The position numbers were made by a program, and so were the translations under genes. From Prevotella sp. UBA6994 (GTDB lineage Bacteria > Bacteroidota > Bacteroidia > Bacteroidales > Bacteroidaceae), in the NCBI GenBank assembly GCA_002449845.1, contig DJXW01000031.1, forward strand, positions 15,463 through 79,462: 64,000 bases of DNA, in the 5' to 3' direction. The notes under the pieces were generated by a model that searched no databases, was not told the DNA's origin, and was given only the letters and a program-made list of their open reading frames with translations. Positions 34,863 through 43,700 of this stretch are shown piece by piece; the stretch's first letter is position 1, and the number at the start of each line of letters is the position of its first letter.

Positions 34863-36911
34863 TCATTTTTGAGGGTTTATGGTGAAGTTTCTGACGGGAT
34901 TACCCTTCTCATCAACGAAGCGGGCACAGAAGTCGCTCATTCCTGGACCGTTGATGATAGCGGTGCGTAGGATGTTACGACCTTTCTTGAGGGTTAGGCG
35001 GGAAGACATTCCATCGTCTTTCACCATTCTGCGGTCGCCCGATAGCAATAAAACTTCTTCGCCGTTGAGCCACCACATAGAAGCAGAGTTGGAACCTACG
35101 GCAAGACGCACGTTCTCGATGTCTTCAGGACAGTCGATGATGGTCACTGCCCAAAACAAAACTCCATAGATTTGTTGTCCCCATTTCTCGGCAAAACGGA
35201 AAAGCTTGACGTTGAAGTTCTCACTATCAAGTGCGTGCCAGGTCAATGTCTGCTTTCCTACTTTCACCTTTTGTCCATCTTTGGGTAGAATGGTAAACTG
35301 GTTCTTGAAATATGATTTGTAGAAGTTCTCTCTCAAGTATGTGTCGGTGAAAACCGTGTTAGAGCGATTGGGCTTGTCAATGGGTTCGAGCAACATCCAT
35401 CTGCGTATGAAGCCTTCCGCATCGGGTTGGGCGACTTGCGACGTAGCAGGACTGAAATACTTGGGACGGTTCTTGAACATAAGCCAATCTACGCTGACAC
35501 CTTCTCCTTCACAGGTGAGTACTAAGTCGGTGACTCCCTTTGGCGTGTATTCCAATGGCGCGGTCAGAGTCAACCATTGTCCACTCATGTCACGGCGGAA
35601 AGGACCTTGTTCGTTCTTCACCGTTATCTTGATTTTGGCTATTACCTTTCCTTTGTTGCTTTTCTCACGAACGAAAAATTCCGTGTTGGCATTGGCTTTT
35701 GCACTGACAACCAAATATCCGTCGGTGATACAATCGAAATCTACTTGGTTATACTTTATCCAACTTCCTTTTTTGGGCAACGATGCACCCTTGCCACGAA
35801 GATAGTTGGTCGTATCTACATACTCAGTAGTGACATCAGTACTGGAAGAACTAAACCTGTCTATTTCCATTTTTTCCGTAGCGCGATTTATCCCAACGCC
35901 TCGCATGGTTTCCTTTACTTCCTGAATGGTTCCGTCGGCGTTGAAGAACACCTTTTCTATACATACGGAACGACGTTTGTCATCAGATGGAGAGAAAAAG
36001 TTGGTGTGATAGAAAAGATACCATTGTCCTTTGTATTCCACGAAACTATGGTGATTGGTCCAACAACCATTGTCGTGTTCAGCCATGAAGATTCCTTTGA
36101 AATCCCAAGGACCAAGAGGATTCTTAGACATGGCGTAGGCAAGGGTTTCCGTTCCCTTTTCTACACGTACCCACGGGAATGTAAGGTAATACCAGTCGCC
36201 TCTTTTGAATACGAATGGTCCTTCCTTGAATCCGTCGGGCAATCCTTCCATCGTCTCTCCACCCACGAGCATAGTTGGACGATTGGCATTCTCGTTCTCT
36301 CCTTGCCTTTGTGGGAAGGTCACCGACTTTAATTCGCCATCGAGTTCTTTCATGTTGGCTTTTAGTTTGGCTCCTCTGATGCCCATACCCGACCAATAGA
36401 TATAGGCGTTGCCATCATCGTCAACGAGTACGGATGGGTCGATTCCCGATACACCCTTGATAGGCTCTGTTTCACAGGTGAAAGGACCTTCCGGATTGTC
36501 TGACGTTGCTACGCCAATGGCAAATCCACGTCCATTTTTCGGTGCATTGGGAAAGTAGAAGTAGTATTTGCCGTTTTTGTAAACGCAATCGGGAGCCCAC
36601 ATGGAATAACCGTCTTGTTTTCCCCAAGGCACGTTGTTCTGCGTGACAATCATGCCGTGGTCAGTCCAATCTGTCAGGTTCTCTGAAGAAAACACATGGT
36701 AATCTTCCATGCAGAACCAATCTTTCCGTTGTCCTTCGGGCGGAAAGATGTCGTGCGACGGGTATATATATATCTTACCGTTAAACACGCGAGCCGTGGG
36801 GTCTGCCGTATATAGATGACGGATAACGGGGTTTTGCGCCGTTGCCGTAAGAAAGGCAGACGCACACACAGAAAGTAATAGTAATTTGATAGGATAGGTC
36901 TTATGTTTCAT
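34863..36911 (-). CDS. GH43 glycosidase with CBM6-like and C-terminal galactose-binding-like domains
   Basis: 682 residues; signal peptide ends LTATAQ. Catalytic acids are visible in YTADPTARVFNG (base Asp about 36), GIDPSVLVDDDGNAYIYW (about 157) and FKEGPFVFKRGDWYYL (Glu about 230). Residues about 360-500 form a CBM6-like jelly roll (GSWIKYNQVDFD..., VSVDWLMF). The last 170 residues begin GFIRRWMLLEPIDKPN and contain SASMWWLNGEEV and LKKGRNILRTAI, an accessory domain found in other Bacteroidota esterases and glycosidases. Likely an arabinofuranosidase or xylosidase. Its ATG overlaps the CE15 stop (ATGA), showing translational coupling. Confidence 0.85.
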   Translation of the reverse strand: MKHKTYPIKLLLLSVCASAFLTATAQNPVIRHLYTADPTARVFNGKIYIYPSHDIFPPEGQRKDWFCMEDYHVFSSENLTDWTDHGMIVTQNNVPWGKQDGYSMWAPDCVYKNGKYYFYFPNAPKNGRGFAIGVATSDNPEGPFTCETEPIKGVSGIDPSVLVDDDGNAYIYWSGMGIRGAKLKANMKELDGELKSVTFPQRQGENENANRPTMLVGGETMEGLPDGFKEGPFVFKRGDWYYLTFPWVRVEKGTETLAYAMSKNPLGPWDFKGIFMAEHDNGCWTNHHSFVEYKGQWYLFYHTNFFSPSDDKRRSVCIEKVFFNADGTIQEVKETMRGVGINRATEKMEIDRFSSSSTDVTTEYVDTTNYLRGKGASLPKKGSWIKYNQVDFDCITDGYLVVSAKANANTEFFVREKSNKGKVIAKIKITVKNEQGPFRRDMSGQWLTLTAPLEYTPKGVTDLVLTCEGEGVSVDWLMFKNRPKYFSPATSQVAQPDAEGFIRRWMLLEPIDKPNRSNTVFTDTYLRENFYKSYFKNQFTILPKDGQKVKVGKQTLTWHALDSENFNVKLFRFAEKWGQQIYGVLFWAVTIIDCPEDIENVRLAVGSNSASMWWLNGEEVLLLSGDRRMVKDDGMSSRLTLKKGRNILRTAIINGPGMSDFCARFVDEKGNPVRNFTINPQK

Positions 36912-38155
36912 GGAATGTTATTGCTTGATGGATTGATTTGTGAAATCTCAACATGATGAGTGTCCGTATCTTTTCCCAAGAGAAACTTGTCGATGAATGC
37001 TTCCACTTCTGGATATTGCTGTTCTGGCAACACGCAATGGGGATGTCCGCCTACGATGGAATATCCCATGCGGTCTTCTATGCCAAATGTCTTCCATACC
37101 TCACGGGCGGCTTTTGCCGATGCGAGCGTAGCGGGGTCTGCCAACCATTTGTAATCGGGATTTCCTAAGATGAGGAGAGCTCTCGGACAAACCATTGCAC
37201 ACAGTTCATGATGGTCGTAGGGCATCCTGTAAACGCTGTCGCCAGAGAACTGGCTGCGCATACTTTCCAAAAACCAGTGGTAGTCGGTCTTTTCCAGACT
37301 CTCCACACCTTCCAGTTGATGTGATACACGCCAGGCTGCTGCTCCTCCGCCACCTGGTTCTTGAGGGATGGTCAGAGCTACGCGTTCGTCGAATGCTCCA
37401 CAATAGAGAGCCATCTTTCCTGCGTATGAACAACCCGTGACACCGATGTGCTTCATGTCAATCTTCGTCTTCTCTTCACCCAATAGTTGTAAGCCGTCTA
37501 TCATTCGGCTCAGTCCCCAAGCCCATTCACTGTAGGCACCATTGGCAGATAAATGAGGATAGAGGCGGTCAAAGTTGTGTTCGCCTCGTTCCTTGTGTTT
37601 GCGCCATTGTGAATAGTCGTTTACCTGAGCCTCATGGAAGATCATGGTGGCGATCGGGCGATTGTCGAACATGCGCTTGGGCAATGAAATGCCACTTGTG
37701 CCAATCATCAGGGCGTAGGGTGGTTGTCCCATCTTAGGGTATTTGATTTCAGAGTAGAGCACGAGCGTTTGTCCGTTTATCTTGACGATGACCACCAACG
37801 TGTCGCCATTCATCCATGCTCGTATATCTTTCTTGTTGACGGTAGGCTTTGTGCCAATCCCATAGTGCTGAATCTCAGCGGCAATTTCGTTTCTCCTACG
37901 TTCCCATTGCTTGAATGATTTCACTTGTCCGTTGCCGTTGCTCCATTCCAATGGATTGGGCAAGTCTTTGACGACGGGCAATTCATCCCAACTTGGCAAG
38001 AGGGGTTGGCGATATTTGCTGCCTGTGTTTTCAGCCGAGTAAACCAGAGGAATGGTCTCTTTGGTTTTGGCGTTGACAATAGCAGTGGGATTTTGCGCAT
38101 TTACCATACCGCAGATAGCAAGGATAAACAAGAAAATAATAGCATATTTGTTCAT
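36908..38155 (-). CDS. CE15 glucuronoyl esterase
   Basis: 415 residues from the ATG at 38155, where MNKYAIIFLFILAICGMVNA forms a signal peptide. The nucleophile motif is GVTGCSYAGKMALY (Ser about 242), the acid/ligand segment is PQEPGGGGAAAWR (about 267), and the His is in VGGHPHCVLPE (about 370). CE15 enzymes cleave the ester between lignin alcohols and 4-O-methyl-glucuronate of xylan, so this gene matches the GH115 glucuronidase in the same locus. The usual GCSRxGK motif reads GCSYAGK: the Arg next to the nucleophile, thought to help the oxyanion hole, is Tyr here. The gene overlaps the next GH43 by 4 bp. Confidence 0.87.
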   Translation of the reverse strand: MNKYAIIFLFILAICGMVNAQNPTAIVNAKTKETIPLVYSAENTGSKYRQPLLPSWDELPVVKDLPNPLEWSNGNGQVKSFKQWERRRNEIAAEIQHYGIGTKPTVNKKDIRAWMNGDTLVVIVKINGQTLVLYSEIKYPKMGQPPYALMIGTSGISLPKRMFDNRPIATMIFHEAQVNDYSQWRKHKERGEHNFDRLYPHLSANGAYSEWAWGLSRMIDGLQLLGEEKTKIDMKHIGVTGCSYAGKMALYCGAFDERVALTIPQEPGGGGAAAWRVSHQLEGVESLEKTDYHWFLESMRSQFSGDSVYRMPYDHHELCAMVCPRALLILGNPDYKWLADPATLASAKAAREVWKTFGIEDRMGYSIVGGHPHCVLPEQQYPEVEAFIDKFLLGKDTDTHHVEISQINPSSNNIP

Positions 38156-38179
38156 GGTGATAGATTTTTGTTTATGTTG

Positions 38180-38187
38180 CAAAGATA
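38180..38187 (-). promoter_or_regulatory. Possible internal promoter element upstream of CE15
   Basis: TATCTTTG on the minus strand, 25 nt upstream of the CE15 ATG, inside the 79-bp gap after CE6-CE1. The nearest TTG is only 14 nt away, so the minus-33 element is poor. It may give some expression independent of the long leader. Confidence 0.35.
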
Positions 38188-38234
38188 CGATAAATTTTTG
38201 ACAAACTCTACACTCTTGATTAGATTGTTGGACG

Positions 38235-40238
38235 CTATTTTTTGAATAGGTGGGGAATAAACTGGCGGAAGCATCTTCTCCAGGTCAACCATTCGTGGTG
38301 AGTACCTTCCGAAACGTAATAGTCGGTCTTGATGCCTGCGTCTCGAAGATTCTTCACCAATGCTTCCGTACCAAAGTTTTCTTCGCTTCCACAACTTAAA
38401 AACAGATAGTGAATCTGCTTATTAAATTCTTCCGGGCGTGTGAAGATTCCGTTATAGGCAGTCTTAACGTCCAATCCAAAAATAGCTCCGCTGAATGCAC
38501 CCATGTAAGAGAACTTGTTCATGTGATTGAGAACCACGTCGAATGTTTGGTGTCCGCCCCAAGAGAGTCCAGCCATTGCTCTGTTGTCACGGTCTGTCTT
38601 CGTGCGGAAGTTGGCATCTATGTATGGGATGAGGTCATTGATCAATACGGGATAGAATGATGCTCCATAGTCGCTGAATCCTTGTCGATTGCTGCCGCCA
38701 CCTGCAAAGTTGAAGGGAGCCTTGATGTCTCCGCTTTCCATTACTACAATCATCGGCACCGCCTCGCCATTGGCAATGGCATTGTCCATGATGTGTTGCA
38801 TGTGTCCTTGCTTAGACCATCCTGTCTCGTCTTCGCCCATACCGTGTTGGAGATAAAGCACGGGATAGCGTTTCTTCTGGAATTTCTTCAGTTCATATTC
38901 GGCTGGGGTATAGACCATTGCGTGTCGCCATTCCTTCTTTTGTTCCGACCAGTAATAAATACTGCGTACTTGTCCATGTGGTACGTTCACTTGTGGACGA
39001 TAGTAATTGCCTTCGTCGCCTTCTGGAATCTCAATGCCACCTGCTTCTCGATTGCATCCGAAGAAAGTCTCCGTGGATGGATCGATGAAGTTCACGCCTC
39101 CAATATTCATGAAATAATAATGGAATCCCACCACCAATGGGTCGGTGACAGCCATCCAAGCACCTTTCCCGTCGGGTTGCATGTCGTATTTCTTGTTGCA
39201 AATGTCAAGAACCACCTTCTTGGCTTCTGGCGCAACGATGCGGAAATAAGCACGGCGTTGCTTGTCTATCTTTGGAAACTCATTGCCGGGAACGGTAGTC
39301 TCTGCGATAAAGGCATCTGCAGGAACTTCTATCGCCTGATGGGTTTCCATCACGGGGCGCACAGGCTCATAGCCTAACAGCTGAGCCATCTTCTCACCAT
39401 ACCTGCATCCCAGTTCGCGGTAGCCTGCCGCATCAAAGTGTAGGCGGTCTGGACCATTGGTGCAACCTTCTGACGAAATCACCTGGGCTGTATGAAGAGT
39501 CTTGGGCAACTCGTCTATTTGCTTGTTCATGGCTATACATTGTCCTTGGCCGTTGGCTTGCACCACCTCGCCAGCTAACAGAGGCACTTCCTCTGGTTTC
39601 AGTTGCAGGTCGCCAAGCAGTTGGTCATATACCTTTTGCACTTTGTTAGCCCATTCCTTGTCTCCTGTGTTCGATTCGCCTTGGTGCATCAATACTCCCT
39701 TGATCACACCGTCCTTTTGCGCTTTCTTCGCCAAGTCCACCAGTCGTTGGTAGGGGTTGTTGCCGTATGCTTCCAGCATTCCCTTCATCCATCCTGGAGC
39801 GGTTTTCACGTAGTTGGAAATCTCATCGGGCATAAATCCCTCAATCTTGATGCCGCCAATGGCAACGTGAATCACTCCCACTTTGATTTCCTTCGGCAGC
39901 GATGCAATCATCGTCCTACCGAAATAGTCGGCTGGGGTCAATCCGTTGTTAGGGCGACAGAGTGGTGGTAATGCTTCGCACCATTCTCCCATCTTCCTGC
40001 CTCGTTGAGGGTCGTCAACGGCGGGCATCAGTAAGAAACGGGGACCAGGGCTAACCATGTCTTGGGCTTCAGGACGTGCTGCCCCTTCCATGTTTGATTG
40101 CCCGAAACACAAGAAAATGTAGAAGTTAGGATCTACTTTTGCATGGGTAGGTGTCTGAAATCCCCACGCCAAGATGAAAGCCATCAAGATACTCCTGATT
40201 ATCTTCCTTGTTCTAATACCGTTATTCTTTTGTTTCAT
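38235..40238 (-). CDS. Bifunctional CE6 acetylxylan esterase / CE1 esterase
   Basis: 667 residues from the ATG at 40238 (MKQKNNGIRTRK..., n-region followed by ILMAFILAWGFQTPTHA); a 29-residue upstream extension of the frame is rejected because it runs through a leader hairpin. The CE6 (SASA-type SGNH) domain covers about 35-290: FLCFGQSNMEG (Ser about 52), GVLMHQGESN and RLHFDAAGYRELG (Asp/His about 268). A CBM48-like E-set (about 310-420) and CE1 domain follow: YLQHGMGEDE, GLSWGGH (Ser about 559), THHEWLTWRR (His about 648). The CE1 half resembles that of the GH10-CE1 protein. Likely removes acetyl and feruloyl groups from xylan. First gene of the main operon. Confidence 0.88.
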   Translation of the reverse strand: MKQKNNGIRTRKIIRSILMAFILAWGFQTPTHAKVDPNFYIFLCFGQSNMEGAARPEAQDMVSPGPRFLLMPAVDDPQRGRKMGEWCEALPPLCRPNNGLTPADYFGRTMIASLPKEIKVGVIHVAIGGIKIEGFMPDEISNYVKTAPGWMKGMLEAYGNNPYQRLVDLAKKAQKDGVIKGVLMHQGESNTGDKEWANKVQKVYDQLLGDLQLKPEEVPLLAGEVVQANGQGQCIAMNKQIDELPKTLHTAQVISSEGCTNGPDRLHFDAAGYRELGCRYGEKMAQLLGYEPVRPVMETHQAIEVPADAFIAETTVPGNEFPKIDKQRRAYFRIVAPEAKKVVLDICNKKYDMQPDGKGAWMAVTDPLVVGFHYYFMNIGGVNFIDPSTETFFGCNREAGGIEIPEGDEGNYYRPQVNVPHGQVRSIYYWSEQKKEWRHAMVYTPAEYELKKFQKKRYPVLYLQHGMGEDETGWSKQGHMQHIMDNAIANGEAVPMIVVMESGDIKAPFNFAGGGSNRQGFSDYGASFYPVLINDLIPYIDANFRTKTDRDNRAMAGLSWGGHQTFDVVLNHMNKFSYMGAFSGAIFGLDVKTAYNGIFTRPEEFNKQIHYLFLSCGSEENFGTEALVKNLRDAGIKTDYYVSEGTHHEWLTWRRCFRQFIPHLFKK

Positions 40239-40287
40239 ATTATATATATATTGATTAATTGTTTCCTGTTCAGGTTGATATATAATA

Positions 40288-40311
40288 GCCTGAGTCTTCA
40301 CAGACTCAGGC
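40288..40311 (-). promoter_or_regulatory. Perfect 9-bp hairpin in the xylan operon leader
   Basis: GCCTGAGTC, 6-nt loop, GACTCAGGC, 50 nt upstream of the CE6-CE1 ATG. It is followed by TATTATATATC on the minus strand, not a real U-tract. Probably a stability or translation-control structure in the long 5' UTR. Confidence 0.5.
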
Positions 40312-40540
40312 TTACCCACAAACAATGTTGAAGTTACTAATTGGTGATATGTTTCATTCAGTGTTGGTCTTAATGTGAGTTGTCGCTGAGATTGAATCTC
40401 TGTGTATGACTGCTTTATTTTTGCTTTTGCAAAGATAGGTGTTTTTTTTCAACGTGTCTTTTTTATGTGTTTCGTGTTCTTTCCTTTTTGTAACAACACC
40501 CTTTTTTTGTGATAATTTTATAATAAATGGTGCTCTTTCG

Positions 40541-40633
40541 TTACATTTTTCTATCTTTTGTTTGAATCATACGATAAAAATAAAAAATGCAGGAGACTAA
40601 CTCACGCTGACCTCCTGCCATAATACTAACCAT
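40541..40633 (-). CDS. Candidate leader peptide (30 codons) spanning the attenuator hairpin
   Basis: An ATG at 40633 lies about 17 nt after the predicted transcription start and opens a 30-residue frame beginning MVSIMAGGQRELVSC and ending at a TAA at 40541-40543. The frame runs through both arms of the hairpin at 40589-40618, so ribosome progress could decide whether the hairpin forms. No strong ribosome binding site is visible, and the frame could be chance. Confidence 0.3.
   Translation of the reverse strand: MVSIMAGGQRELVSCIFYFYRMIQTKDRKM
40589..40618 (-). terminator. Attenuator-like hairpin with U-tract in the xylan operon leader
   Basis: On the minus strand GCAGGAG ... CTCCTGC (7-bp stem, 16-nt loop) is followed by ATTTTTTATTTTT, the layout of an intrinsic terminator, about 30-60 nt after the predicted start of transcription and about 350 nt before the first gene. 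Transcription into the operon would have to pass it. Confidence 0.55.
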
Positions 40634-40655
40634 AACTAACCTAAAAAATGTGGTG

Positions 40656-40687
40656 CAAAGGTACAACCATTATTTTTAGAAAACAAA
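40656..40687 (-). promoter_or_regulatory. Main xylan operon promoter
   Basis: On the minus strand TTTG (40684-40687), a 20-nt spacer and TACCTTTG (40656-40663). It fits the TTG/TAnnTTTG consensus. It lies back to back with the promoter of the hybrid two-component regulator, about 40 bp away. A second minus-7-like TATCTTTG at 40430-40437 has no properly spaced minus-33. Confidence 0.65.
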
Positions 40688-40724
40688 TATTTTTGTAACA
40701 TACAATTTTTTTGTTGTTACAGTC

Positions 40725-40755
40725 TTGGTGATTTGAGAATAATGTTCTATCTTTG
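40725..40755 (+). promoter_or_regulatory. Promoter of the hybrid two-component regulator gene
   Basis: TTG (40725-40727), a 20-nt spacer, TATCTTTG (40748-40755). It places the start of transcription near 40762 and so excludes the longer upstream ATGs; the ATG at 40781 is the sensible start. Three copies of TTTTTGTAACA lie around it (40485, 40690, 40761). Confidence 0.65.
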
Positions 40756-40780
40756 TCAAGTTTTTGTAACATTTCTAATC

Positions 40781-43700
40781 ATGAAACTTAAATTACTGAC
40801 CTTATTGTTTGCCTGTTTATGTGGGCTGAATGCTTGGGCGCAAATGGGTAAACTGTTCAATGCCGACAATCAGTTGTCGAGCAATTTTGCCAATTATGTG
40901 TTTCAAGACCGTGATGGCTTTATCTGGGTGTCCACCCGTAACGGACTGAACCGTTACGATGGCTACAAGTTTCGTATCTTCAAGAAAGAAGATGAGAAAT
41001 GTGGGTTGACCAGCAACTACGTCAATTGTATCAACCAAAGTCAGAACGGCACTATTTACGTGGGTTGCCACAACTCCATACAGATATACGATGGTTCTCG
41101 TTTCCATGAGATGAAATTGTTAACCGATGACGGCAAACCGATTTACTCTTTCGTGAATAAGATTGTGGAAACCAAGGCTGGCGAGATGTTGGCTTGTACC
41201 TCTGGCTATGGAATCCTGAAACTCAACGAGAAGGACAACACCGGTAAGATTGACAAGGCCTTGACGGGCAACCAGAATTATATCAGGACCTTGTTGGAGG
41301 ATAGTCATGGACGGTTCTGGATGATGACGGAGAACAATGGACTCTTTCTCTTGCAAGGGAAGAAACGCGTTCCTTTCTTTACCGACGAAGAGAGCCGCTC
41401 GTCGTTGTGTGACATTCGGCAAGACCGAAAGGGCAACGTCTATGTGGCTGTTCGTGACATGGGTGTCTATCGGTATGATGAAAACCAGCACCAGTTTGTC
41501 TTTATCCCCAAGACCGCCGGCCTTCCCATCTCCGCTTTTAGCATTGACCGTGACGACCATTTGATGTTGGGATGTGACGGAAAGGGAATATATGAATATC
41601 AACCGCAGACCGACAACCTCGTCGATAATCCTTTTTACAGTAGGGACATCGACTTGACAAAGGGAAAGGTGAGCTCTATCTTGGAAGGTCGCAACGGCAA
41701 TATATGGATTTGCCTCCTTCAAAAGGGATTGTTCATGCAGCCACAGGCGAAGGGACCATTCGGATATATGGGCGAACGACTTGGCGACCGCAACCTGATC
41801 GGTAATAATTGTGTTACCAGTACGCTTATCGACAAGCGTGGCAGGGCGTGGGTAGGAACAGACAAGGACGGTCTTTACCTATTGGATAAGAATGCCCAAA
41901 TGGTACGTCATTTCACCAATTGCCCCAGTACCATACTCTGTATGGCGGAAGATGTGCACGGACATATCTGGATGGGCTCGTACAACGAGAGCTATGGTTG
42001 GTTAGACCCTTCCACGGGAGCATGGCATCCTGAGACGGTGGGATTTGGCAGTAAGACGAATGTCTTCGGATTGGCGGCTGCTGCCAATGGCGACGTGTGG
42101 CTGGCTTCAATGGGCAATGGATTGGTTCGGTACAATGTGCTGACGGGTGTCTCTACAAGGTTCAGCATGAAGCCTGGTGCCGACAACGACCGAACGATGA
42201 ACAGCTTGCCAAATAACTATTTGAGTAAGGTGTGCCTCTCCGACGATGAGCAGAAATTGTTTGTGGGTAGCTCCATTGGTCTGTGTTGCTATGATATTGC
42301 CAAAGACAGTTGGGTGACAACCTTTGGCAGCAACTGTCCTAACTATGGCATTTTCTCTCGTTCCATCTATGCCGACAAGAAGGGTAGGGTGTGGCTGGCT
42401 ACCAATGAGGGACTCTATTGCTATGATTTGAAAACCAGGAAAGATACCATCTATACCCTTCGGGATGGACTTCCATCCATCGGAATCGCCTCTATCGTAT
42501 CAGATAAGCAGGGCAATCTCTGGGTGGGCACTGACCATGGATTGTGTAATTTCAAGCCAGGTGGCTCCAGCATCAATTACTACGTGGACAATGGCTTGCA
42601 GGGTAGCGAGTTTTCTGATGGTGCCGTTTCTATTAATAACGAAACGGGAATGTTACTCTTCGGCGGTACAGGTGGCGTTACGTGGTTCCTGCCCTCCGAC
42701 GTGAAAACGCAGACGTGGAATCCTAAATTGCAAATCACTGGCTTTGTCATCGGCAATACTCCCGTCACCGCTGGAATGAAGTCGGGCTCATATACGATTA
42801 CCGAGAAGACGGTCATCAACTCTGATAGGTTCGATCTGTGCTATGAGGACAATTCTTTCATCATTCAATTATCTACTTTTACTTATAACAACTCTGAACA
42901 CATTACTTATTTATATAGCATCAATGGAGAAGAATGGATCAAGTTGCAAACAGGTGTCAACGAGATAGCCATCAGTCATCTTGCACCAGGAACATATCGG
43001 TTTAGGGTGAAGGCAATGAGCAATCAGTTGGAAACAGATATCAAGGAGTTTGTCGTGAAGGTTCATGCACCTTGGTATGCTACTTCATGGGCTTTCTTGT
43101 GCTATCTGCTCTTGGCTGCATTCGCTATTTATGCCATCTACCGCCATCTTCGCAGGAAGCAACAAGACCGTATGCGTCTGCAAGAACATATCCACGCCGA
43201 GGAACTGGCGGATGCCAAACTTCGCTTCTTCATGAACATCAGTCATGAGATACGTACACCTATGACACTTATCGTCACTCCGCTGCTCTCGCTGATGAAG
43301 CAAGACGATGACCCACAACGGCGCGGACTCTATGAGACTATCCGGCGCAATGCTGAACGTATCTTGGGATTGATTAACCAGATGATGGACTTCAGGAAGA
43401 TTGACAAGGGACAGATGCAGATGCGTATGTGCGAAACCGATCTCATTGGCTTCGTGGACGATATCTATACCTTGTTTGCACAGCAAGCCAAGATGAAGAA
43501 CATTCGGTTCATCTTTGACCACGATTCTGATAAGTTGCCCGTATGGGTGGATCGTAGCAACTTCGACAAGGTGGTGGTGAATATCCTTTCTAATGCCTTT
43601 AAGTTTACGCCTCCTGGCGGCAACATCCGCATCCATATCACACACGACGATACACACGCCAAGATTGCTGTTCGTGACAGTGGAGAGGGAATACCCGAAG

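Noticed and set aside
40239..40325. Upstream start of CE6-CE1 at 40325
   Set aside because: The extension runs through a perfect leader hairpin and would put charged and polar residues before the signal peptide.
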